Shown here in pieces: positions 11,171 through 18,219 of a stretch of 64,000 bases of DNA (position 1 is its first letter; the number at the start of each line of letters is the position of its first letter). The position numbers were made by a program, and so were the translations under genes. This DNA comes from CBDHFQ01 sp965262565. GTDB lineage: Bacteria > Bacteroidota > Bacteroidia > J057. The DNA lies in the NCBI GenBank assembly GCA_965262565.1, contig CBDHFQ010000020.1, positions 620,001-684,000 on the forward strand, given 5' to 3'. The notes under the pieces were generated by a model. It was not told the origin of the DNA and did no database searches. It saw nothing but the letters and a program-made list of their open reading frames with translations.

Positions 11171-11185
11171 TAATATTTTTTGGGT

Positions 11186-11527
11186 ATGAAAGGAACTTAT
11201 CTGGGGGAGTTCGAAGAGTTTGTATTGCTTACTGTAGCCTTACTATATGATCAGGCATACGGACTAGCCATTCAAAGGGAATTATCAGCTCAGACAGCCA
11301 GAAAAGTGAGCATGGGAGCTGTTCATGCTGCTTGTAACAGGCTAGAAGATAAAGGGTTTCTGACTGCTAAATGGACTGAAGCTACCCAAAAAAGAGGAGG
11401 GAAGCGGAAAAAATGTTATCTCGTTACCCCTGCTGGCGAGCAGGCGTTGATCCATGTTCGGGATTTGCGCAAGAAAATGTGGGATCAAATTCCTGGTGCA
11501 GCATTTCAATTCAATATAGAAGTATGA
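11186..11527 (+). CDS. PadR-family transcriptional regulator
   Basis: 113 residues starting MKGTYLGEFEEFVLL. The winged-helix PadR pattern is clear: a helix with LLTVALLYDQAYGLAIQREL, a recognition region with SMGAVHAACNRLEDKGFL, and a wing with GGKRKKCYLVTPAGEQAL. The ATG at 11186 is preferred over a TTG two codons earlier because PadR proteins of this group begin MKGTYLGE. The last codons overlap the start of the permease gene (ATGA at 11524-11527), so the two are translationally coupled. In Bacteroidota this regulator type usually sits before an FtsX-like permease with a prefix domain and probably controls it in response to an envelope or small-molecule signal. The ligand is unknown. Confidence 0.9.
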   Translation: MKGTYLGEFEEFVLLTVALLYDQAYGLAIQRELSAQTARKVSMGAVHAACNRLEDKGFLTAKWTEATQKRGGKRKKCYLVTPAGEQALIHVRDLRKKMWDQIPGAAFQFNIEV

Positions 11528-14175
11528 ATAAGGAATCTTTCGAACCCACAAGCTTACCTACCTGGGCAAGTAGGGCTATACGATTTCTTTGTGATGAGCG
11601 ATTTCACGAAGAAATTACTGGAGATCTGGATGAAATGTATCATGATATCAAACAATTACATGGCGATAAAATAGCCCAAAGACGTCTATTCGGGACTTTA
11701 TTTTCTTATATACGACTCTACTTTTTCAAAAATCGAACTCTTCATCTTTCACCATTAATCTCTATCAGTATGTGGATGTTTCAACTTAAACTGTTTGTTA
11801 GAATGCTGAGAAGAAATCCCATTTTTAGTAGTATTAATGTAGTAGGCTTAATGGTGGGATTTGCCATTTGTCTGCTTATATATAAATATATTGAAGATGA
11901 ACGCTCTGTAGATGCCTTCCATTCCCAGGGAACTAATATTTATAGAATCACTACAGAAAATAAATCTCCGGAATCGTCCTGGGAAACAAGCGCTCAATCC
12001 AGTAGATGGATAGCTCCCACTTTAGATGCAAAATATCCGGAGGTAAGCTCGACAGTAAGGATGTTTAACCGTTGGCACCCGAAATTCCATCACAATCAGA
12101 AATTTTATGAACACAAGCTGTATTTTACTGAATCATCGCTTTTTTCTTTATTTGATTTTAAGCTGATTAAAGGGAACCCTTTGAACTGTCTTGATGAGCC
12201 TTATGCTGCTGTTCTGACCCAAAAAATGGCAGATACCTATTTCCCGAATGAAGATCCCACTGGTAAAACCATCTTCATGGGAGATTCCATGCTTTTCATC
12301 GTCACAGGAATTATGGAGAATGTGCCTTCAAACTCTCATCTTCAATTTGACATGCTTCTTTCATATTCCACCTTTGATCAATTAATGCCTCCTAAAACGT
12401 CAGATTGGTTTAACTATTGGGTTCATACTTACTTTCTAATCTCTCCTGAACAGGATATCTCCCAGTTTTCACAGCGAATAGAAAATATGGTTAGAGTTCA
12501 TTATGGCAAGGAGTTAGAAGGTTTTCATTTTGACGTACGCCTGGGAGTGGAAAGATTTTCTGACATCTATTTGCACTCAAAAGCTCATGATCAGGCTGGA
12601 TTAGTAGGTAATATTCGTCACATATCTATTTTGGCATTGATCGCACTCTTTATGTTGATTCTGGCAAGTATCAACTTCATTAATTTAACTACAGCCCGAT
12701 CTCTGGATCGCGCAAAAGAAATAGGAATAAAAAAAGTTATTGGCTCTGCGCGAAATACACTGATAATCCAATTTTTATGGGAATCCATAATGATGAGTCT
12801 CATAGCACTATGCCTTGGGGTGATGCTGGCGGTGGGAATATTGCCATTATTTAATGAGATCGCAGGAAAAGAATTTCGATGGACCGATATGCTAACGCCA
12901 ATTCTCCTAGCTGAAACATTAGGTATAGCGATCCTTCTGGGATTGATTTCGGGAATATATCCTGCATGGGTGCTTTCTGGATTTAGGCCCAGCCAGGTAC
13001 TAAAAGGGAAGTTTAACGTTTCAACTAAGGGATTGACTACAAGAAGATGTTTAATTGTGTTCCAATTTACCATATCTCTGGTGCTCATGATAGCGACATG
13101 GATAGCATATAAGCAACTAACTTATATGCAGGCAAAAGATCTGGGATTTAAGAAAGAACAAGTATTAATCGTCGATGTAAGTTCAGCAGCCGGAGAGAAA
13201 CTAATTGCTCAATATCCTTATATCAAGGCAGGTTTACTAACGAACCCTCATATTGAATTTGTAAGTGCTTCAAGTCGGATCCCGGGTGCAGGTAGAGGAG
13301 GGGGAATTATGTTCCCTGAAGGAATGCCAGAAAAACAAGGAAAAGATTTATCCTATTTTTCTGTGGATACAGATTTTTTAGCTGTTATGGGGATAGAAAC
13401 CACTCTGGGAAGAAATTTTAATCCTAACATTGAGGATGATGAAAAAAAAGGAATTCTGGTAAATGAGGCCTTATTACAGGAGTTAGGTTGGACAATATCA
13501 GATGAAGTATTAGGCAAGAAGATTAACGCAGGGTGGGATGGACGAGAATTATCGATTATCGGAGTTTACCAAAACTATCATCATTTATCTCCCAGGGATC
13601 ACATTATTCCTACCTTAATGATTGTCCAACCTTCCTGGTATCACTATATTTCTATTAGATACAAAGCGGAAGAACTAGAAGATGTTTTAGCACATTTAGC
13701 GTTGCAATGGAATGAATGGCTTCCGGCATATCCATTAACCTATTTTTTCCTGGACGAATTTTACCACCGACAATATAGGGCTGACCAGCGGTTGATGAAA
13801 TTGGCGACCATATTTTCTGTGATTGCTATCTTTATTGGAGGGATTGGATTATTTGGTCTGACGATGTTTATGGTCCAACAGCGGAGGAAGGAAATTGGCA
13901 TTAGAAAAGTACTGGGAGCCTCAGTTTACCATTTGCTTATCCTGCTTTCAAAAGAACAATTTTATTTGATCCTCATTGCAGTGGTCATTGGTTCGCCCTT
14001 AGCATTTTATCTAATGACCAGATGGCTAGAGGATTATGCTTTCAGGATTGATATGTCATTAGACGTATTCCTGTTATCTGCTATAGTTTTAGTGCTCTTT
14101 TCTACGCTAGTACTTTTATCTCTTACTGTAAAAGCAGCCCTACATCATCCGATAGAAAGTTTGCGGTCAGAATAA
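11524..14175 (+). CDS. MacB/FtsX-like ABC transporter permease with N-terminal prefix domain
   Basis: 883 residues from ATG at 11524, overlapping the PadR stop. The frame is open further upstream but that part lies inside padR. Residues about 10-70 form a soluble prefix (CDERFHEEITGDLDEMY) typical of permeases paired with PadR. A first membrane segment (INVVGLMVGFAICLLIY) precedes a MacB-type periplasmic domain, then a three-helix FtsX domain with the ARSLDRAKEIGIKKVIGS signature. The same layout repeats in the second half (QQRRKEIGIRKVLGAS near the end). The family moves no solute through the membrane itself; it couples ATP hydrolysis to periplasmic work such as efflux or lipoprotein handling. 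No ATPase gene is adjacent, so one must be encoded elsewhere. Confidence 0.92.
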   Translation: MNKESFEPTSLPTWASRAIRFLCDERFHEEITGDLDEMYHDIKQLHGDKIAQRRLFGTLFSYIRLYFFKNRTLHLSPLISISMWMFQLKLFVRMLRRNPIFSSINVVGLMVGFAICLLIYKYIEDERSVDAFHSQGTNIYRITTENKSPESSWETSAQSSRWIAPTLDAKYPEVSSTVRMFNRWHPKFHHNQKFYEHKLYFTESSLFSLFDFKLIKGNPLNCLDEPYAAVLTQKMADTYFPNEDPTGKTIFMGDSMLFIVTGIMENVPSNSHLQFDMLLSYSTFDQLMPPKTSDWFNYWVHTYFLISPEQDISQFSQRIENMVRVHYGKELEGFHFDVRLGVERFSDIYLHSKAHDQAGLVGNIRHISILALIALFMLILASINFINLTTARSLDRAKEIGIKKVIGSARNTLIIQFLWESIMMSLIALCLGVMLAVGILPLFNEIAGKEFRWTDMLTPILLAETLGIAILLGLISGIYPAWVLSGFRPSQVLKGKFNVSTKGLTTRRCLIVFQFTISLVLMIATWIAYKQLTYMQAKDLGFKKEQVLIVDVSSAAGEKLIAQYPYIKAGLLTNPHIEFVSASSRIPGAGRGGGIMFPEGMPEKQGKDLSYFSVDTDFLAVMGIETTLGRNFNPNIEDDEKKGILVNEALLQELGWTISDEVLGKKINAGWDGRELSIIGVYQNYHHLSPRDHIIPTLMIVQPSWYHYISIRYKAEELEDVLAHLALQWNEWLPAYPLTYFFLDEFYHRQYRADQRLMKLATIFSVIAIFIGGIGLFGLTMFMVQQRRKEIGIRKVLGASVYHLLILLSKEQFYLILIAVVIGSPLAFYLMTRWLEDYAFRIDMSLDVFLLSAIVLVLFSTLVLLSLTVKAALHHPIESLRSE

Positions 14176-14242
14176 ATTTTATTCTCCATGCAGCATTATT
14201 GAAACAATAGGTAATCATTAGATAAATAACCTAACTTAATGT

Positions 14243-14839
14243 ATGATGAGAAACATCTATTTAATGGTAAGTGCCTTTTGTTTATGTGTAGTGATGTCCT
14301 GCGATAGTGAAGATATTAATACTATTCTGGAAAAAGAACTGGAGCAAGAACCGGAGGTGATATTCAGAGATACCAGATTAAAAATGTCTTTAGATAGTGA
14401 AGTTCTATATGATGATTTTGGAGATGCAGTATTTATGGAAAGTAGTTCTTCTTATGTCATTTCTTCTGATTCCATCATTTGTAATGGAGGAGGATCCTAT
14501 TCAGCCCAGCCGGTCGTAGCATCTACGAATAAAGTGTCCCTGCTCAATTTTTTTCAGACCCCGGATTCGATTATCATGGGCTTTAGCTTATTAATTGTAT
14601 CCATAGATAATGTTGCTACACCTATGTTTCTCTCCTCCATTGATAGTGTAGCTACTTGTCCATTTTCTTCTCCATCTCTCACAATTGATAGTGTTGCTTC
14701 TGATATTATTATAGGTTCCGTTCAAGGGTTTGGGTACATAAGTAAAAATGACGATTTCGATATAGATAATTGTGATGATTTTGAAAGGGCTGGATGGGTA
14801 GAAATTGATTTTGCCCTGGAAGTAGAAAGATGTGATTAG
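14243..14839 (+). CDS. Small lipoprotein of unknown function
   Basis: 198 residues. The N-terminus MMRNIYLMVSAFCLCVVMSC is a lipoprotein signal peptide with the modified Cys at about residue 20. The mature part is acidic and rich in Ser and Asp (repeated DSV, DSI), and I do not recognise a domain. It lies 67 bp after the permease gene and just before the sigma factor gene on the same strand, so it may belong to either unit. Two adjacent ATG codons could serve as start. Confidence 0.75.
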   Translation: MMRNIYLMVSAFCLCVVMSCDSEDINTILEKELEQEPEVIFRDTRLKMSLDSEVLYDDFGDAVFMESSSSYVISSDSIICNGGGSYSAQPVVASTNKVSLLNFFQTPDSIIMGFSLLIVSIDNVATPMFLSSIDSVATCPFSSPSLTIDSVASDIIIGSVQGFGYISKNDDFDIDNCDDFERAGWVEIDFALEVERCD

Positions 14840-14866
14840 TAGATTAATATCCTTAAGTGCCCTTCA

Positions 14867-15397
14867 TTGACAGATAGAGAACTTATAGCAGGATGCCTCA
14901 ACAAAGATCCGGACAGTCAGCGGATGTTGTACGAAATATATATGCCATATATATATGGTATCTGTAAACGATTCAACGTAGCTCAAGAAGAAGTTAAAGA
15001 TGTAATACAAGAAATATTTGTAGAGGTGTTCTCAAGTTTACATAGATATATAGAGGAAAAGGGACAATTAAAATTCTGGATAAAGTCCATCGCTATTCAT
15101 CTCATTTTAAAGATTTTCAGGAAAAAACAAATTGTTTACCAGGAGTGGAAGGAGGAAAGTTGCTGTTTGCCTATCCAGGATCCTTCCATCCAATTATTAG
15201 AAGCAGAATACCTGCTCCAGTTGGTTGCAGAACTTCCAGAAGGATATAGAATCATATTTAACCTTTATGTAGTAGACGGATATTCGCACAGAGAAATAGG
15301 GAGCATGCTGAATATAGCCGAGAGCAGTTCCCGATCTCAACTTTCCCGAGCTAAAAAATTACTTCAACAAAAATTATCGTTGCTAATGAAATCATGA
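14867..15397 (+). CDS. ECF-type RNA polymerase sigma factor
   Basis: 176 residues starting TTG-ACA-GAT. An in-frame stop at 14840 and the lack of an ATG make TTG the likely start; the resulting MTDRELIAGCLNKDPDSQRMLYE is a classic Bacteroidota ECF N-terminus. Region 2 covers about residues 20-88 (LYEIYMPYIYGICKRF, VIQEIFVEVF, FWIKSIAIHLI). Region 4 covers about 120-172 (LPEGYRIIFNLYVVDGYSHREIG, SRSQLSRAKKLL). It directs core polymerase to a small regulon. The downstream gene overlaps by four bases and encodes a membrane-anchored protein, the usual position of an anti-sigma factor. Confidence 0.92.
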   Translation: MTDRELIAGCLNKDPDSQRMLYEIYMPYIYGICKRFNVAQEEVKDVIQEIFVEVFSSLHRYIEEKGQLKFWIKSIAIHLILKIFRKKQIVYQEWKEESCCLPIQDPSIQLLEAEYLLQLVAELPEGYRIIFNLYVVDGYSHREIGSMLNIAESSSRSQLSRAKKLLQQKLSLLMKS

Positions 15398-16830
15398 TGG
15401 ATCAGGAATCTACACATATTGAGTCGATCTTTAGAGAACCATTGGAAGGATATGTTCCAACGGATATTCCTGCTGAGCTGGAATGGGATCATGTCTCTAC
15501 TAATATACTCACCGAGATAGATAACCCTCCTTCTACGCTTACTCCCCCTAAAGATATATCTGCTATCTCCCCTTTAAAGGGATTTTCAGGATTCATAAGC
15601 TTCTCGGCAAGCGTTTCTGGAGGAATCCTTATTTTTCCAGCGATTCTTTTGGTTAGCATCTTCACTATGTGGTTACTGAACCAACGGCAAATAGAGGATA
15701 GATCGTTAGCTTCTTCTCAACAGCCAGACTCTTCCACTTACAGGAATATCGGACCAGGGCATTTACCCATTGGCACAATTCCTCCAGCAACACCTATTTT
15801 CGACCCATTATCTGCATTCGGTATTTATTCTTCCGACTCAGAAAAGATGCCACCCTTTATGTTTAGGGATTCAGGTCAACGCATAAATAATGTGCTCTTT
15901 CCAACGACATTGCCGGAAGGGGAGAAAGATAGGAACCAGGGGATTATTGGGACAACATCCACAACAGAAGAACTTTTGAAGCTTAGCTCATCCTCTTTCA
16001 GATCAACCCGGGGATCAGCAGATGTGTCGAGAGGTATTTCTCTGCTGCCCCATTCTCTTTTATTCAATCAAAGCCCACAATTTGATCATCAGGGACATAC
16101 CACTTTTGCGCTATCTAATCAATTTTTTCCCATTAAGAAATGGCAGATGCTGGTATATGGGGGGATCAATTCATTTTCTTCTGTGTATCAGAGTACTCAA
16201 AAAGCATCTGAACACTTCCCTTTGGAGGAAACCTCAGTAGGCTGGAAAGTGGGGGTTCGTATCCAGCGTAAGCTATCGTTTGACTTTCAGCTAAGTACAG
16301 GCATTGAGCTGGAAAAACTTCGATTCTCTTCAACTCTAGAAGATCAGCAGGACATATCTATATATCGTCCTAACACCATCGACTCCATTATCATCCATCG
16401 ATACAATGGAGATAGTACGCTTATTTATACGGATTCTGTTCCTGGAATTCGATATACGAAGCTTCGATTTAACAATTCACATCTAGCGCTTAAACTTCCC
16501 TTATTGGTAGGCTATCACCTAAGGTTGAAGCATTTTCATTTCACATTGAAAAGTGGGATGCAAGTTCGATTTTGGCAGAAAACCAGTGGAACATCAATTC
16601 GACCATCTCCAGAAATGATAGAAGTGGAGGACCTTAACAGGAGGCATCAATTTCATCTAGCTTGGTTGAGCGAAATTCAATGGAGCTATGAACTTTCTGC
16701 CAGATATAAGCTTATAAGTATGGTTAATATGGAAAAAAGTCTGACTAATTGGAATCGGAATGGAATAGCTCCTTACACCCAACACCCTATGGGTTACAGC
16801 TTGTCCCTGGGAATTTCCAGAACATTTTAG
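15394..16830 (+). CDS. Membrane-anchored protein with C-terminal beta-barrel domain; probable anti-sigma factor
   Basis: 478 residues, ATG overlapping the sigma-factor stop (ATGA). Residues 1-70 are soluble and acidic with a W-D-H-V-x-x-N-I-L-x-E-I stretch resembling the short sigma-binding segments of Bacteroidota ECF partners. One hydrophobic segment (ILIFPAILLVSIFTMWLL) lies at about 78-95. A low-complexity Ser/Pro/Thr linker follows. From about residue 235 to the end the pattern is alternating amphipathic strands (WQMLVYGGINSFSSVYQS, HFHFTLKSGMQVRFWQ, and a last strand ending SRTF), as in outer-membrane beta-barrel domains. The order cytoplasmic segment, inner-membrane helix, barrel-like domain is known next to ECF genes in this phylum. 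Function as anti-sigma is inferred from coupling and layout. Confidence 0.7.
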   Translation: MMDQESTHIESIFREPLEGYVPTDIPAELEWDHVSTNILTEIDNPPSTLTPPKDISAISPLKGFSGFISFSASVSGGILIFPAILLVSIFTMWLLNQRQIEDRSLASSQQPDSSTYRNIGPGHLPIGTIPPATPIFDPLSAFGIYSSDSEKMPPFMFRDSGQRINNVLFPTTLPEGEKDRNQGIIGTTSTTEELLKLSSSSFRSTRGSADVSRGISLLPHSLLFNQSPQFDHQGHTTFALSNQFFPIKKWQMLVYGGINSFSSVYQSTQKASEHFPLEETSVGWKVGVRIQRKLSFDFQLSTGIELEKLRFSSTLEDQQDISIYRPNTIDSIIIHRYNGDSTLIYTDSVPGIRYTKLRFNNSHLALKLPLLVGYHLRLKHFHFTLKSGMQVRFWQKTSGTSIRPSPEMIEVEDLNRRHQFHLAWLSEIQWSYELSARYKLISMVNMEKSLTNWNRNGIAPYTQHPMGYSLSLGISRTF

Positions 16831-16920
16831 GAGAAGTACTTTTTAGTGTCGCCCATCAGTCATTTAACAACCCTCCGAAATGTAGATTCGTATATTGATG
16901 CGATCTATTACAATAATTTC

Positions 16921-17430
16921 ATGAATAATATGATGTGGAGAAAATTAAACATATTAGGACTCATATGTTCGACCCTGGGATTCTCTGGAATCTCATGTGC
17001 TCAAAAAAGTAATCAATCAACGATGGCTTTATCAGAATTTCCGGAAGTAATCAAAGATCCAGCTGCCTATAATTCGTTGGAAGGAATTGAGAAATATGTC
17101 TTACTAGAGGAAGGGACAGAATATGCATTTACAGGTGCTTACCATGACAACAAAGAAGAAGGTACCTACATTTGTAAGCAATGTAATCAACCTTTATTTC
17201 GCTCTACGGACAAATTCAATTCAAGAACCGGATGGCCAAGTTTTGATGATTTTATAGCGGATGCTGTTACAGAGGTGCCAGATAGAGATGGGCGAAGAGT
17301 AGAAATTGAATGTTCTAATTGTGGAGGACATTTAGGGCACGTGTTCAGAGGAGAAGGGTTCACCCCAAAATCTACTCGGCATTGTGTTAATTCCGCCAGC
17401 TTAAATTTTGTAGCTGAGGCAAAAGAATAA
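16921..17430 (+). CDS. msrB: Peptide-methionine (R)-S-oxide reductase, lipoprotein form
   Basis: 169 residues from ATG at 16921; the frame is open back to a GTG at 16846, but only the later start gives a proper signal peptide (MNNMMWRKLNILGLICSTLGFSGISC, with lipobox Cys 26). The MsrB fold is complete: zinc-binding CxxC pairs at 85/88 (CKQC) and 131/134 (CSNC), the GWPSF motif at 104-108, GHLGHVF, and the catalytic Cys 155 in STRHCVNSASL. It reduces methionine-R-sulfoxide in proteins. The lipobox places it in the periplasm on a membrane, where it would repair envelope proteins, so it needs a periplasmic electron donor. It lies 90 bp after the beta-barrel gene. Confidence 0.93.
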   Translation: MNNMMWRKLNILGLICSTLGFSGISCAQKSNQSTMALSEFPEVIKDPAAYNSLEGIEKYVLLEEGTEYAFTGAYHDNKEEGTYICKQCNQPLFRSTDKFNSRTGWPSFDDFIADAVTEVPDRDGRRVEIECSNCGGHLGHVFRGEGFTPKSTRHCVNSASLNFVAEAKE

Positions 17431-17447
17431 GCCTGATAAGAATATTA

Positions 17448-17654
17448 CCGCCCTCTTAGTTTCGCTGTATGAGGATTTAGTTACTTATCGATTAATAATA
17501 TTGATTGTTGAACCGATGTGCTATGTGGATCTACTGCTATGAATGTCAGTTTTCACTGGAATGCAGAGGGCGGATGTCCAACTATGGTTCACTTTGGCAT
17601 AAGATATCCTATTAGCTAATTAGCGAGAAAAAGTTTAAGCAAAGGATATCTTAT
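17448..17654. repeat. Two inverted repeats between convergent genes
   Basis: CCGCCCTCT at 17448-17456 pairs with AGAGGGCGG at 17565-17573. ATAAGATATCCT at 17599-17610 pairs perfectly with AGGATATCTTAT at 17643-17654, and the second pair extends by GGC/GGCC with one extra base. The region lies between the ends of msrB and the DUF4177 gene. The 12-bp stem with a 32-base loop could act as a bidirectional terminator, but there is no good T-tract. Confidence 0.5.
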
Positions 17655-17682
17655 GGCCATTTTGGGTTTTAGGTATTAATCA

Positions 17683-17946
17683 CTAAGCAATTCTCCTTTT
17701 GAAGGCAGCTGTCAAATTTTTTCGTGTCATTCCTCCTCCATCGTATGGGCTTGAATCAAACACTGATACTAATTCCCATCCTTCACTCCCTAATTCATTT
17801 AGTACATCAGCAAATTCTTCTGGCTCAACTATTTTGGGTGTTTTCCACACACTTTTAGTTTTAACTACTTCCAATCGTATAGTTTTATATTCCCATTTGG
17901 GGACAGATACATTTATTGGTTGATTAGTTACAGTACTCATAAGCAT
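17683..17946 (-). CDS. DUF4177-family small protein (second tandem copy)
   Basis: 87 residues with the DUF4177 pattern: KWEYKTIRLEV near the N-terminus, EEFADVLNELGSEGWELVSVF in the middle and a basic FKRR end. No signal peptide, so it is probably cytoplasmic. It is the last gene of the minus-strand run and sits 39 bp after its paralogue. Residue 3 (ATG at 17940) could also be the start. The molecular role of the family is unknown. Confidence 0.82.
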   Translation of the reverse strand: MLMSTVTNQPINVSVPKWEYKTIRLEVVKTKSVWKTPKIVEPEEFADVLNELGSEGWELVSVFDSSPYDGGGMTRKNLTAAFKRRIA

Positions 17947-17985
17947 TTATTTTGGTCGTAAATATACCAAGTACCTACGATGTAA

Positions 17986-18219
17986 CTACCTAATGGGCTT
18001 TTTAAAAACAGAAACTAATTCTTTAGATGATCCATAGCTTCTGTTGGTATCGAAAATGGCTACCAGTTCCCAACCCGATTGCCCTAACTCATTTAGCATG
18101 TCATTATAGGCTTCTGGCTGAATATTTTTAACTTCTCCAGTCCAACTCCCTATTTTTTGGACGACAGTTTTATATTCCCATTTAGTATCAGAGGAGTGCG
18201 TGTTACTATTTGAAGTCAT
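17986..18219 (-). CDS. DUF4177-family small protein (first tandem copy)
   Basis: 77 residues: KWEYKTVVQKIGSWTG, YNDMLNELGQSGWELVAIFD and a closing VFKKP, the same layout as the neighbouring copy. The start codon directly abuts the stop codon of the VCBS/UnbV lipoprotein gene (no spacing), so they are very likely co-transcribed. The two copies share the core motifs but differ elsewhere, so the duplication is not recent. No signal peptide was seen. Confidence 0.82.
   Translation of the reverse strand: MTSNSNTHSSDTKWEYKTVVQKIGSWTGEVKNIQPEAYNDMLNELGQSGWELVAIFDTNRSYGSSKELVSVFKKPIR

Larger units (their letters stand above)
10835..11185. other. Divergent intergenic region between the PKD gene and the PadR gene
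   Basis: These 351 A/T-rich bases separate divergent genes and must hold both promoters. The only clear structures are the 20-bp direct repeat before padR and a possible -7 box for the PKD gene. No small gene or RNA was recognised. Confidence 0.7.

Noticed and set aside
11413..11523. Upstream extension of the permease frame
   Set aside because: This part overlaps padR in another frame, and the resulting residues do not match the permease prefix domain; ATG at 11524 gives the expected start.
12618..13088. 156-codon minus-strand frame inside the permease gene
   Set aside because: It is antisense to FtsX-domain coding sequence and has no recognisable features.
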